Source: Lentisphaerae bacterium GWF2_50_93
GTDB lineage: Bacteria > Verrucomicrobiota > Lentisphaeria > Victivallales > GWF2-50-93
Length of the DNA stretch: 64,000 bases
Assembly: GCA_001804815.1 (NCBI GenBank)
Contig: MHBI01000012.1
Location: forward strand, 16,118-80,117
Reading direction: 5' to 3'
Part shown: in pieces, positions 26,435 to 35,427 of the stretch
Numbering within the stretch: the first letter of the stretch is position 1
Layout: each line of letters starts with the position of its first letter
Program-made: the position numbers and the translations under genes
Notes under the pieces: model-generated
What the model saw: only the letters and a program-made list of their open reading frames with translations
Told to the model about the DNA's origin: nothing
Database searches by the model: none

Positions 26435-26962
26435 TCAATCCATCTTGGGAATTTTACTCTCACCCTTGGGGCTCTGGTGCATCTCAAGAGGCAAGTTCAG
26501 CTCTGTTCCAGTTCCATAGAAGTCAACCATGTTCCCTGAAGCCTTGACCTCTCCACCTTTCTTGAGATAGACAGGATGCTTAACCCACTTGCCAAGCTTC
26601 TTGTCCTTGATTTCAGCCATCCATGATATCTGCTTCTCCTTGGAGTCCACAGTAACGAAGACACATTCCTTTCTGTCCTTGCTCTGAGAAGGAGCCTCCA
26701 GCTTGTCGCCAAGCGGGAATCCGAGATACCAAGCTTCAGTTATGATGGCCACAGCAAGAGGATTGTGCTTCTTCACCAGTTCACTGACCACGGCATTGAA
26801 CTTTTCCTTGTCGGAGAGCATCAGGTCAGTCAGGTTTCTTGGCAGCGGGCTCAGTGTCCCGTTGATGATGAGGAACGCCACAGGCTGAACAAACCCGTGC
26901 TTCTCGTAGTTTTTCCTGGCTCCATCACTGAGGTCAAGAGCTATTTTGTCGAACACATCCAT
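26435..26962 (-). CDS. Unrecognised island protein
   Basis: 175 residues, no signal peptide or membrane helix, not recognised. The middle block AVAIITEAWYLGFPLGDKLE recalls proteins of phages and islands that share an I(T/S)EAW segment with a kinase-dispensable small fold, but that is weak. It is the gene closest to the left end and points outward, toward comM. Upstream ribosome site is weak (CGGAAAA). Confidence 0.6.
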   Translation of the reverse strand: MDVFDKIALDLSDGARKNYEKHGFVQPVAFLIINGTLSPLPRNLTDLMLSDKEKFNAVVSELVKKHNPLAVAIITEAWYLGFPLGDKLEAPSQSKDRKECVFVTVDSKEKQISWMAEIKDKKLGKWVKHPVYLKKGGEVKASGNMVDFYGTGTELNLPLEMHQSPKGESKIPKMD

Positions 26963-27057
26963 TGTATTTTTCCGTTATTACTTGATATAAATCTGCACTC
27001 TAAATCAGCCTTTTCCAGTAAACCCAGATGAGAAGGGGAGTTTTCAGTTTTATTCAG

Positions 27058-28005
27058 CTATTTGCCCTTTCTATTCATCTTTATTCCAATCACCAGGACA
27101 ATCCCCCCGATGACTAGGAAGATGCCGAGAATCACAATGGCGTATAGCATCAGCTTGTCCGTGTCCATACTCGGTTGAACTTTGCCTGACTCATTGGCTT
27201 GCTTGCTGACAGGCTTTCCTTGCGTTGTTTCAACGTTTTTCGGCACATATCGGCTTGATGCCTCCCTCAACCCCCATTTCTTCAAATCTATGCTTGATTC
27301 CAGCTTCTCCTGGATATCTTTCGGGATTGTCGGGAAGAAATCAAATCCAGTCACCTGTTCAACTTCGTCCACAGTAACCGCAAAGGCTCCAATGTCATCC
27401 AACCCGCCCCTATGCGGCATTATGAATGCAATCGCCTTTAACTCGGGCTCCTTGTAGTCTAAAACTACCTTGTAAAATCGCTTAGGAATGGCAACCCTGT
27501 TCTTTTTGCCGATATAATCAAAAGGTTCATCCTTCAGTATCGGGCCGGTCACAATATAGAGTTCATCGTTCTCCTTAGCCCATATTCTTTCGTGGTCCTC
27601 AAGGTCTTCCCAGTTACCAGCATTAAAATCATGCTCCATGGGGGACATATTGCTCATATAAAATGTCTCGTCCATGAACTCCTGATTGGTTTTGAAATCA
27701 GCACTTGGGCAAAGATGTCCTCTGTCATAGCCACTTCCTGAATAGTCCGTAGTGCTTGCGCTCTTTGTCGGCACTAACGGGTCAGCCTTGAAGTTGTTCT
27801 TCCTCTCGGCTGGCATTGTGGTTATCAGCATAGATTTGGTCAGCTTGTATGCCACCCAGTCGGCTTGCTCGTATTTTTCATTGTATTGGAGCGTGTAGTT
27901 CATATGCCTTACTATCTCATCAGAGGATGAATAGGCAGGGAGTTCCACTTGGCCGTATGAAGTGAACGCCAGCAAAGAGAACAGTATGACCAGAATTTTG
28001 CTCAT
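27058..28005 (-). CDS. DNA/RNA non-specific endonuclease (NUC1 family), exported and membrane-anchored
   Basis: 315 residues. A cleavable signal (ILVILFSLLAFTSYGQ) comes first, then the beta-beta-alpha-metal nuclease domain: SGSGYDRGHLCPSADFK carries the DRGH catalytic motif, YMSNMSPMEHDFNAGNW the metal-binding Asn, and DELYIVTGPIL follows as in the family. A C-terminal helix (LYAIVILGIFLVIGGIVLVI) ends in Lys/Arg. The domain would face outside the cytoplasm. Roles could be DNA degradation during competition, uptake or exclusion of incoming DNA; this is inference. Confidence 0.88.
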   Translation of the reverse strand: MSKILVILFSLLAFTSYGQVELPAYSSSDEIVRHMNYTLQYNEKYEQADWVAYKLTKSMLITTMPAERKNNFKADPLVPTKSASTTDYSGSGYDRGHLCPSADFKTNQEFMDETFYMSNMSPMEHDFNAGNWEDLEDHERIWAKENDELYIVTGPILKDEPFDYIGKKNRVAIPKRFYKVVLDYKEPELKAIAFIMPHRGGLDDIGAFAVTVDEVEQVTGFDFFPTIPKDIQEKLESSIDLKKWGLREASSRYVPKNVETTQGKPVSKQANESGKVQPSMDTDKLMLYAIVILGIFLVIGGIVLVIGIKMNRKGK

Positions 28006-28114
28006 AATCGTTTTCGGACCTATTATTTTTGAAGCTGAAATATAGATTAAAGGCCATGCAAATTAAAGAGATATACTGAAACAATTACCTGAAAGCATTA
28101 TTGAGGAAAATATT

Positions 28115-29719
28115 TTGAGTGGAAAAATGCCTCTGATTGAATTTGATGACAGATATAGAAGAATGTGGATGTTCCCACGGAATATCCGCAGAATCTCTCC
28201 TTGGAAAATTGCTCAAATTGTCTCTTTGATAAACGAATTGAAAGGGGAATCATATTGGTCCGGCAATCAAGAACTTCAAAATATATTTTGCAAGGCATTA
28301 GAATCAGCCGGACTAAAAGATGAAGGAGAACAATATGACCCTCGTAGCGGAGGGCCAAGGACATACTTTTCTCAACTAAAATGCTTAGGGTTAATTTTTC
28401 AGAGAGAAGATGGACGTATTTTTACTACCCAAGCCGGTGAAGATTTAATTAGCGGTGAACCTCCACTACCAATTCTTCAATCCCTCATATTAAGACATCA
28501 ATATCCAAGCCTTTACGGGACACTCTCAAATGTGGGCATGGACCCCCGCTTACGGGTGAAGCCCTTTCTCTTCATACTGAAACTGCTACTTCATCCTGAC
28601 ATCAGATATTTAACAAATGAAGAATTATGTGTCCCTATAGTATATGGGCACAACCATGACTGCCTGAGCTTGTGTATAGACAAAATATTAAAAATGCGCA
28701 AAGGACTTTCCTTCATAGATGTTGTCGATAATCCGAACAAGGATATTTACACTCGGCGAATTGAAGGCAACCCTCTTGCTAAAAGAGTTGCTGCGGCAAG
28801 AGACATTGCCAATACTTTCAAAAACTGCCTTCAGGCCGTATGCTTGATTGATGTTGAAAAGATAGATTGCATTGAACAGTGCAGGGTAAACAAGGGATTT
28901 CTTCCTTTAATAAAAAATGAATTTGAAAACATTGAAAATTATATCCCTCTAAAAACAGAGGAATCTTTTCAAAGAAACTATGGTTCTTGGCGTAGCGAAA
29001 AGGATACCCGTTCACTAATTGAAAAGCCAAAACACACTTCTCCAGAAAAAGCAATCATTCTTGGGCTATTCTATGAATATGCAGGACAAACAATCTTGGA
29101 TAGTTATCCAGAAGCGTTCACAATCAGAATGAAAGATGATTTCGGTTTTTCACAAAAGCTTGTTGATGATGTAATCACTCCTCATTTATCAACAAGTCTA
29201 TCTTACTTCGAGTCAACTTATCTGAACCTTGCAAGCGGAGGAATAAAAGCCGCACTTGATTTTGAAAAGTCAACCAGCGAGATATTTTCAAGTCGCCTGA
29301 AATTCAAAACAAAGCTTACTGGGCAACTGAAGCGCACTGGGAAAGGTGCCTTTTCTGATATCTTTGCAATAGCACTTGACGATATTCATTGTGCAATCAT
29401 TGATGCCAAGGCTTCTTCATCATATTCTTTATCTTCCGATGATTATTACAAAATGCACTCCAATTACATACCCAATTATTTAGAGCTTTCAAATGGAAAG
29501 CCTTTATTGCTTGAATTCTGCGCCTATGTAGCAGGTGGCTTTAATGCTATCGAACCAAGCCTTAAAAAACTTACTAAAGATACAGGAATTGGTGTTTCTG
29601 CTATTACAGCATTCGACTTACTAAGGCTTGCTCAAGGCAGTATTAACAGCGGGAATCAACCTGCCCTGAGAAAAGTTTTTATGTCAAACAAGATTCTGAA
29701 ATACAATGATTTCCAATGA
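28115..29719 (+). CDS. AlwI-family-like type II restriction endonuclease
   Basis: About 530 residues. The order of N-terminal features matches the AlwI/MlyI/PleI group: RRMWMFPRNIRRISPWKI, YWSGNQELQ, YDPRSGGPRTYFSQLKCLGL and FTTQAGEDLISG. A PD-(D/E)xK core is likely in SDIFAIALDD...CAIIDAKAS near residue 410. It ends 29 bases before a C5 methyltransferase gene in the same orientation, a normal restriction-modification arrangement. The start is TTG at 28115 or ATG at 28127. Confidence 0.75.
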   Translation: MSGKMPLIEFDDRYRRMWMFPRNIRRISPWKIAQIVSLINELKGESYWSGNQELQNIFCKALESAGLKDEGEQYDPRSGGPRTYFSQLKCLGLIFQREDGRIFTTQAGEDLISGEPPLPILQSLILRHQYPSLYGTLSNVGMDPRLRVKPFLFILKLLLHPDIRYLTNEELCVPIVYGHNHDCLSLCIDKILKMRKGLSFIDVVDNPNKDIYTRRIEGNPLAKRVAAARDIANTFKNCLQAVCLIDVEKIDCIEQCRVNKGFLPLIKNEFENIENYIPLKTEESFQRNYGSWRSEKDTRSLIEKPKHTSPEKAIILGLFYEYAGQTILDSYPEAFTIRMKDDFGFSQKLVDDVITPHLSTSLSYFESTYLNLASGGIKAALDFEKSTSEIFSSRLKFKTKLTGQLKRTGKGAFSDIFAIALDDIHCAIIDAKASSSYSLSSDDYYKMHSNYIPNYLELSNGKPLLLEFCAYVAGGFNAIEPSLKKLTKDTGIGVSAITAFDLLRLAQGSINSGNQPALRKVFMSNKILKYNDFQ

Positions 29720-29748
29720 ATAATACTTCAACAAATCAGGAATAGAGC

Positions 29749-30999
29749 ATGTCATTACCGACGACTTATAAGCTTGCAGAACTGTTCTGCGGACCTGGAG
29801 GTTTAGCAACGGGAGCCCTGCTGTCAAATATTGAAATCAATGGCACGATTCATACCATACAACCAGCCTGGGCTAACGACATAGATGAGGACACATGCAA
29901 GACCTATGCCGCCAATATCAAACATGCACAGCTCAGTGAAGTCGGCTCAAGCGTTGTATGTGGAGACGTAACCAAGATTACGAGCTTCAGAAAAATCAAG
30001 TTTGATGCATTGGCTTTCGGATTCCCTTGCAATGATTTCAGCGCAGTAGGAGAAACAAAGGGATTTGAGGGCAAATATGGTCCACTTTACACCCATGGTG
30101 TTCGAGCCATTGATTCTCAGAATCCATATTGGTTCCTTGCAGAAAACGTCGGGGGTCTTAGAAATGCAAACGAGGGCAAAGCTTTCGAGACGATACTTCA
30201 TGATATGGAACACTGCGGCAAACATGGTTATTTTTTAACAGCTCACCTCTATCGATTCGAGGAATACGGTGTTCCGCAAGCACGGCATAGGATAATTATT
30301 GTCGGCATCAGAAATGACCTTGGTGTCAGGTATAAGGTTCCCGCCCCCATAACATCTGAATTAAAAAAACAGACATCCTGCAAGAAAGCAATAGAGACAC
30401 CCCCTATTTCTCCAGATGCCTCAAACAATGAAAGAACAAAACAATCCAAAACTGTCGAAGATAGGCTAATGTGCATTCCTCCAGGAGAAAATGCCTGGTT
30501 CCTAGACAAGGTATTGGCATTATCCGATGCAGATTTGACCAAAACAATGCTCAGGATTGACACTTTCAAACAACATTTCCCCAGTGCAAAAACATCAGAA
30601 TCTATCAGAAGGATTATTAAAGATATTCGACTTAACGTTAAATCTGCAAGAATGAGTCAAATATACAAGCGACTGAACCCATCCAAACCATCCTATACGA
30701 TTACCGGTAGTGGTGGCGGCGGAACTCACGTTTATCATTGGAGTGACCCAAGAGCCCTGACAAATCGAGAGAGGGCAAGACTGCAAACATTTGATGACAG
30801 CTTTATATTTATCGGCAACAAAGAATCTGTGAGGAAGCAAATAGGTATGGCCGTTCCCCCGCAAGGAGCAAAACACATTTTCAAAGCAATTCTCATGACA
30901 TTGGCAGGTATAAAATACAAAACCGTCAAGGCCAATTTATATGAAACAGGATTAAAACCTATTGAATTAACAGCGATACTGAACGATAAAGAAGAATAA
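29749..30999 (+). CDS. DNA (cytosine-5) methyltransferase
   Basis: 416 residues. Motif I reads LFCGPGGLATGA, motif IV FGFPCNDFSAVG with the catalytic cysteine, motif VI AENVGGL, motif VIII QARHRIIIVG, and motif X GMAVPPQGAKH (usually GNAVPP). The target-recognition region lies between about residues 190 and 320. It protects host DNA from the upstream restriction enzyme by transferring methyl groups from S-adenosylmethionine. If the enzyme cuts an asymmetric site, one methylase is fewer than expected. Confidence 0.92.
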   Translation: MSLPTTYKLAELFCGPGGLATGALLSNIEINGTIHTIQPAWANDIDEDTCKTYAANIKHAQLSEVGSSVVCGDVTKITSFRKIKFDALAFGFPCNDFSAVGETKGFEGKYGPLYTHGVRAIDSQNPYWFLAENVGGLRNANEGKAFETILHDMEHCGKHGYFLTAHLYRFEEYGVPQARHRIIIVGIRNDLGVRYKVPAPITSELKKQTSCKKAIETPPISPDASNNERTKQSKTVEDRLMCIPPGENAWFLDKVLALSDADLTKTMLRIDTFKQHFPSAKTSESIRRIIKDIRLNVKSARMSQIYKRLNPSKPSYTITGSGGGGTHVYHWSDPRALTNRERARLQTFDDSFIFIGNKESVRKQIGMAVPPQGAKHIFKAILMTLAGIKYKTVKANLYETGLKPIELTAILNDKEE

Positions 31000-31053
31000 T
31001 CAGAAGAAGTGAATATCATCTTTATCTCAACTTCATAAATAAAGGAGGATGCC

Positions 31054-32019
31054 GTGACAGTTGAAATTTCGAAATTAAAATTAGTCTTAGATAATTTGAG
31101 ATTAGCAGACTTGAAACATTTGGTTGACAAGTATGAACTTATAGACGTTAGAATATCACTTGCAAAAGAGCCTCTTATTGATGAAATATGCAAATCTCCA
31201 ACGCTTAGGGATGATAATATAGCCTATAAGCTTTATCGTGCTGGGGAGTATTTCTATGCTGGAGGTCAAAACACCCTTTCACTCTTTAGAGTAAACGAAA
31301 GACTTCCATTCAATAATATTGAAGAATTGAAAGGCATTCTTGGCTCACAAGGAACAATTTACACTTTTGACGGAGCCAAATTCAGATATAAGGATGCTAT
31401 TGAAATTACATTTCAAGAGCAAGCCTATTACATTGCAACTTTTGAGTATCCAGGAAGAGAAAGAGAAATATTTGATTTCAAAAAAGGGATTATGAAATAT
31501 CGTCCAACTTCAGAAGCTATATGCTTTTTTAGAACTAAAAACGGTAGAGCGATTCTTGATATAAGATGCCCTTCTGCTGAATCTTCTCATTTTTCAAAAT
31601 GTATCTCAATGTTAGTGTGGGGTAAAGGCAAAGATGGGCACTTGAATCATACACCTGCCAGAGTTTCTCTGACCCCAACAATAACAGAAACGTTGCGTGA
31701 TAAATTTAATGCTAAATCCTTCTTGATAAAGATTTCTGAAGCAGATGAAATTGACACGAATGGAAAACTACATCCTTCAACTACCGAATATCTTTCTAAA
31801 ACCCATGATTTAACAATACAAAGAGAAAGTGGAGGGTTAGAAATTGCGACCTCCGCAGATGATTTAGCGCATGGACTTGTTTTTGATGATAAGTATGATG
31901 ATATTGTTTTACATGATGGATGCAAGATAACTTTGAATTACCCTAAGGGGCAAATCTGTTTCAGAAACTCAACAACGCTTGGGGCTTACGATAAAGTAAT
32001 TAACACAATACTTGGGTGA
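31054..32019 (+). CDS. Unrecognised protein, first gene of a two-gene module
   Basis: 321 residues from a GTG with an excellent AAAGGAGG ribosome site. No signal peptide or membrane helix. The first 50 residues are helical (LRLADLKHLVDKYELIDVRI) and could be a SAP-like or other small binding fold; the rest is mixed alpha/beta with no motif I can name. It follows the methyltransferase by 54 bases and ends four bases before the next gene, so the two are almost certainly cotranscribed. Its position beside restriction-modification genes suggests a defence role; inference only. Confidence 0.7.
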   Translation: MTVEISKLKLVLDNLRLADLKHLVDKYELIDVRISLAKEPLIDEICKSPTLRDDNIAYKLYRAGEYFYAGGQNTLSLFRVNERLPFNNIEELKGILGSQGTIYTFDGAKFRYKDAIEITFQEQAYYIATFEYPGREREIFDFKKGIMKYRPTSEAICFFRTKNGRAILDIRCPSAESSHFSKCISMLVWGKGKDGHLNHTPARVSLTPTITETLRDKFNAKSFLIKISEADEIDTNGKLHPSTTEYLSKTHDLTIQRESGGLEIATSADDLAHGLVFDDKYDDIVLHDGCKITLNYPKGQICFRNSTTLGAYDKVINTILG

Positions 32020-32023
32020 ATTT

Positions 32024-32905
32024 ATGAATTCAATAAATGACATCTTAAAATTAAACGCAAAAGTTGACCCACTAAAATTTCTCGGATTGCTTTTCAACAT
32101 AGGGGAAAGGATAAAGAGAGGTGAATCGCAATCTCTAAGTATTAGAGAATGTAAAAATTGGGGTTTCCAAGAACAGGCAGAAGTTCTCCCATATTTATTT
32201 TTATTGGTTGAAGCTGGAGTCCTTGAAAAGCACTTGCAGGTCTATGATGAAAATGATGATGCATTTGAAGACTATTCGGATAATGTTAATCTTGAGTCAA
32301 TCCCAGACGACCAGATAAAGCTATGGTTCCGCCCTGCTTTGAAAAGTGAGGATTTCTCCCGTTTTTTTCAATGTGCCCCTGATACACACAGCGTAAAGGG
32401 GGCTAATAATGAAACATTTACTGATTCTACTGACAATAACTTTTTGCCAGGATTAAAAACCATAATTAACGTTAATGGAGGAACAGTCTACACTGGAGAA
32501 CACACAACCGTGACACAGAATAAAATCAATACTGGAAATGTCACAAACAGCAATATCGCTGGAGATGCAAATAGGGTTAAGGTGTCATATACAGAAAACA
32601 ACCCAAAAGCGGCAGAGCCATGGGACTATTCTTTATGGCTCATGCTTTTGGGAATATTCGTTTTGATAGGCTTTGCTGTGTTTTCTATTCTCGGATATGC
32701 GTTAGATAAAAGCGTGATATCTCTGGTTAGACTCGCAATCTCCATTTGTGTTACTCCATATTTGGGGACAATGGCGGGAAAAGCAGCTTTTTCTTTCAAA
32801 CCAACAAGTGGTGATTTACCATTTTCCTTCAAGGCTACAGGGGGATTGGCTGTTTTTCTAATTATCCTTTACACTCTCCACTTTCTCAACATTCCCTGCG
32901 CCTGA
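32024..32905 (+). CDS. Unrecognised membrane protein, second gene of the module
   Basis: 293 residues. The N-terminal 110 residues are helical, possibly a winged-helix (KFLGLLFNIGERIKRGES, EQAEVLPYLFLLVEAGVLE). Next is a Thr/Asn/Gly-rich stretch (NVNGGTVYTGEHTTVTQNK, NTGNVTNSNIAGDANRV) of the beta-repeat kind seen in some effector-associated proteins. The C-terminus has about three hydrophobic helices (LMLLGIFVLIGFAVFSILGY, LVRLAISICVTPYLG, LAVFLIILYTLHFL). A cytoplasmic sensor region joined to membrane helices fits a membrane-acting effector, not proven. ATG at 32024 chosen over TTG at 32012 by spacing to GGGTGA. Confidence 0.7.
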   Translation: MNSINDILKLNAKVDPLKFLGLLFNIGERIKRGESQSLSIRECKNWGFQEQAEVLPYLFLLVEAGVLEKHLQVYDENDDAFEDYSDNVNLESIPDDQIKLWFRPALKSEDFSRFFQCAPDTHSVKGANNETFTDSTDNNFLPGLKTIINVNGGTVYTGEHTTVTQNKINTGNVTNSNIAGDANRVKVSYTENNPKAAEPWDYSLWLMLLGIFVLIGFAVFSILGYALDKSVISLVRLAISICVTPYLGTMAGKAAFSFKPTSGDLPFSFKATGGLAVFLIILYTLHFLNIPCA

Positions 32906-32959
32906 TACAACTCGTTTCCAAGAAGCACATTCCCTTGCTCTACTATTTTTCAATAAAGA

Positions 32960-33090
32960 TTATCCCACCATCCTCATCTCCTGAAAAGTCTGTTCGATGT
33001 GCTTCAGCCCAAGCTCTCTTATCTGTCTGCCCTGGGGACCTGACAATTAGCCTGAACCTGATGAGAGCTAGGACTCGGCAATGTCCTCCA
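32960..33090 (-). pseudogene. Fragment of a second ruvB 3' end
   Basis: On the minus strand, the codons GRQIRELGLKHIEQTF and a stop at 32960 match the C-terminal winged-helix end of the intact island RuvB (GRQITELGLKHMGHSL). Upstream, EDIAES and LRLIV-like codons appear only with a stop and frame changes. The copy is diverged, so it is an old duplication or recombination scar, not an assembly echo. Confidence 0.75.
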
Positions 33091-33112
33091 AATGAATTAC
33101 AATTGTGTTGGT

Positions 33113-33391
33113 TCAGTCAGTGCTTGCCTTGGCAATTAAATCCCCTACAATCATGTCTTCGTCTGCTGGCAGTTTGCCATAGGGTGAGTCAAAGTCGGGT
33201 AGATTCCGGCAGTATTCAATGAATCTCCTCCTTACATTGTTGTCCTCGAAGTCATAGCGGTTTGATTCGCCCTGCCCATTGTTGCAGACAGTAGCAACAA
33301 ATGTCCCATCAATTTCCAACTCTGCTGAGAAGCAAAGTGTTTCATCGCATAGTTTTTCATAAATCTCTATGTTCCTAAGTTCAATTTTCAT
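33113..33391 (-). CDS. Small acidic island protein, unrecognised
   Basis: 92 residues with a good ribosome site (TAGGAGATT before ATG). Contains CFSAELEIDGTFVATVCNNGQG, an N-terminal beta-sheet-like region, and an acidic end. No family recognised. It is the last gene of the long minus-strand train and lies between intact ruvB and the ruvB fragment. Confidence 0.65.
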   Translation of the reverse strand: MKIELRNIEIYEKLCDETLCFSAELEIDGTFVATVCNNGQGESNRYDFEDNNVRRRFIEYCRNLPDFDSPYGKLPADEDMIVGDLIAKASTD

Positions 33392-33420
33392 AATCTCCTA
33401 TCCCTTTCTTTATATATGCA

Positions 33421-34455
33421 TTAGGCTATTAACCGAATCCCCGAATTCTCTTCTAATGAATGCCCCATGTGTTTCAAACCAAGCTCGGTTATCTGTCTGC
33501 CCTGAGAAGTCCTGACCATGAGCCGTAGTTTCAGAAGCCAAGGTTCCACGATGTTCTCTATAGTTCCATCGTCTTCCCCGACAGCCTGAGCGACTGAAGA
33601 CAAGCCGAGAGGCCTTATGACCTCTCCAAGGTATTCGAGAACCCTGCGGTCAAGTTTGGTCAGCCCGAGTTCATCTATCTGCTGTATGTCGAACATCTCC
33701 ATGACACATTTGGAATCAATCCCCTGATTGCCGGAATAGATTGCAACATCCCTTGCCCTCAGTAGGAAGCGGTTCAGAATTCTCGGGACTCCACGGCTCT
33801 TGGCTGCGATATCCGCAATTGCCTCTTCTGTTATGTTCAGACCTATAGCCTTTGATGAGTTACGGGCTATCAAGACCATTTCCTCCTCTGTGTATGTTTC
33901 GAACGAAGCCTGAATCATGAACCTGTCAACAAATGGCTTTGGCAGGTCTCCAAGGTAGTTGGTTGCTCCTATCAGAGTGAATTTAGGAATCCAATAGAGA
34001 CCAGTATTGCTCCTGCCCGTCAATGGATTTTTCATCTTCATTGAAATCTTGAAGTCCTCAAGAGCCGTATGCAGGAGTTCAGTGACAGGCTTCTTCATCC
34101 TGTGGATTTCATCTATGAATATGATTGCTGGCCTTATCTTATCCAAGTCCTCGATTTCCCCTGTAGCCATGTTGTAGCCATCAGATGGAAGCTTCGCAAG
34201 AAGATTCTTCAGAGTCCCTTCATCCCTGACGCTTGCTCCGAGAACTGGGAAGAACGGGACTTTCATCTCATTTGCAATGACTTCCGCCAAGGAAGTTTTC
34301 CCGAGTCCGGGAGCACCGCTGAGTATTGCATGGGGAAAAGCGTCCCGTCTTAACGTAGCGGATGTGAGGGCTATCCTTATTTCCCTCGCAAGGTTCCGCT
34401 GTCCGATGAAGTCTTCCAAGGTCTTAGGTCTTACGTTTTCGGTTTCGTGTCTCAT
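33421..34455 (-). CDS. ruvB: RuvB-like Holliday junction branch-migration ATPase
   Basis: 344 residues, full RuvB length. RPKTLEDFIGQ opens the protein as in RuvB; Walker A is GAPGLGKTS, Walker B IIFIDEIHRM, sensor 1 ATNYLGDLPKPF, and KSRGVPRILNRF holds the family arginine. The C-terminal winged helix (EPWLLKLRLMVRTSQGRQIT) is intact. RuvB drives branch migration with RuvA. No ruvA or ruvC is on the island, so it may use host RuvA or serve island recombination. AAGGAA precedes the ATG. Confidence 0.9.
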   Translation of the reverse strand: MRHETENVRPKTLEDFIGQRNLAREIRIALTSATLRRDAFPHAILSGAPGLGKTSLAEVIANEMKVPFFPVLGASVRDEGTLKNLLAKLPSDGYNMATGEIEDLDKIRPAIIFIDEIHRMKKPVTELLHTALEDFKISMKMKNPLTGRSNTGLYWIPKFTLIGATNYLGDLPKPFVDRFMIQASFETYTEEEMVLIARNSSKAIGLNITEEAIADIAAKSRGVPRILNRFLLRARDVAIYSGNQGIDSKCVMEMFDIQQIDELGLTKLDRRVLEYLGEVIRPLGLSSVAQAVGEDDGTIENIVEPWLLKLRLMVRTSQGRQITELGLKHMGHSLEENSGIRLIA

Positions 34456-34512
34456 GGTTCTATTCCTTTCATTTTTCTACGTTCTGTAATGGGCATTATC
34501 GAACGTAGGGAT

Positions 34513-35427
34513 TTAATTTAGGTTGAATGCCTCATAGTATTTCGGGAGGGTGTCCCTCCTTGAAATATTGTCGTTGTAGACCTGCAAAGTCTCAACGCTT
34601 CTGTGTCTGGTGTATTTTTGGACTGTGAGCAGGTCGTTCGAGAAATGCTGGATGAGCTTCGTCGTGTAAAAATTGCGGAATCCGTGAGTGGTATTTACAA
34701 TCTGGAGTTCCTTCAAAAATCCCTTTACAATCTCCCTCAAAGATTTTGTCGTCAGCCTGTGGTTCAGGCTGTTGTTGCTCCAGCTTACGAAGAGGGCTCC
34801 ACTGCGAATTTCGCAATAGTCCATGTATGAGCCTAAAGCATGAGCAGTTCTCGGGTGAAGGTCTATAGGTTCCTTGTCATCCCTTCCCTTGCCAAGGATT
34901 AGAGCCGTCTTTCTTCCAAGGTCTATGTCCTCGACATCAAGCCTGACAATCTCAATCTGGCGTAGACCTTGGAAAATCAAGAGGGCGATTATAGCCTTGA
35001 GTCTGGCATTCTCGGGAGACGGGGGCTTCCCCTCCAGCCTCTCCAGTAGAAGGGATATTTCCTCCTGATTAAGACCGAAACGCTTATGTCTGTTGCTCTG
35101 ATGGAACGACTTAACGTTCACTGTCACATCAACGGGGGCTATGCCCTGACGATGCAATTCCCTGAGGAAAACCCTTGCCACAGTGAGATACTTCGCCTTG
35201 CTTGGAATTGATAAATCTTTCCTCGATGCCAGACAGCGTTTGAAGTTCAGGAATGAATCCTTGTTGAATCCGTGCTCTCCGACATATTCAAGGAAAAGCG
35301 GAATCCTCGACTTATAGTCGCTCCTCGTGGAGTCTCCGACATCAAGCCCGTCAAGAATCTGGAATGCCTTGTCCTGCAAGGTTGTTTCACTGGTATAATT
35401 GCCGATGTATGTCTGGATTTCATTCAT
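34513..35427 (-). CDS. Tyrosine recombinase (phage-integrase/Xer-like)
   Basis: About 304 residues. The N-terminal SAM-like core-binding domain (STRSDYKSRIPLFLEYVGEH) precedes the catalytic domain. The residues R (QGLRQIEIVRL), H-x-x-R (THGFRNFYTTKL), the late H (TRHRSVETLQVY) and the nucleophilic Y in the same segment are all present. The start at 35427 has AAGGAGGAG six bases upstream and overlaps the preceding gene by eight bases. It lies mid-island, so its att sites are not those at comM; resolution of multimers is one possible job. Confidence 0.88.
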   Translation of the reverse strand: MNEIQTYIGNYTSETTLQDKAFQILDGLDVGDSTRSDYKSRIPLFLEYVGEHGFNKDSFLNFKRCLASRKDLSIPSKAKYLTVARVFLRELHRQGIAPVDVTVNVKSFHQSNRHKRFGLNQEEISLLLERLEGKPPSPENARLKAIIALLIFQGLRQIEIVRLDVEDIDLGRKTALILGKGRDDKEPIDLHPRTAHALGSYMDYCEIRSGALFVSWSNNSLNHRLTTKSLREIVKGFLKELQIVNTTHGFRNFYTTKLIQHFSNDLLTVQKYTRHRSVETLQVYNDNISRRDTLPKYYEAFNLN

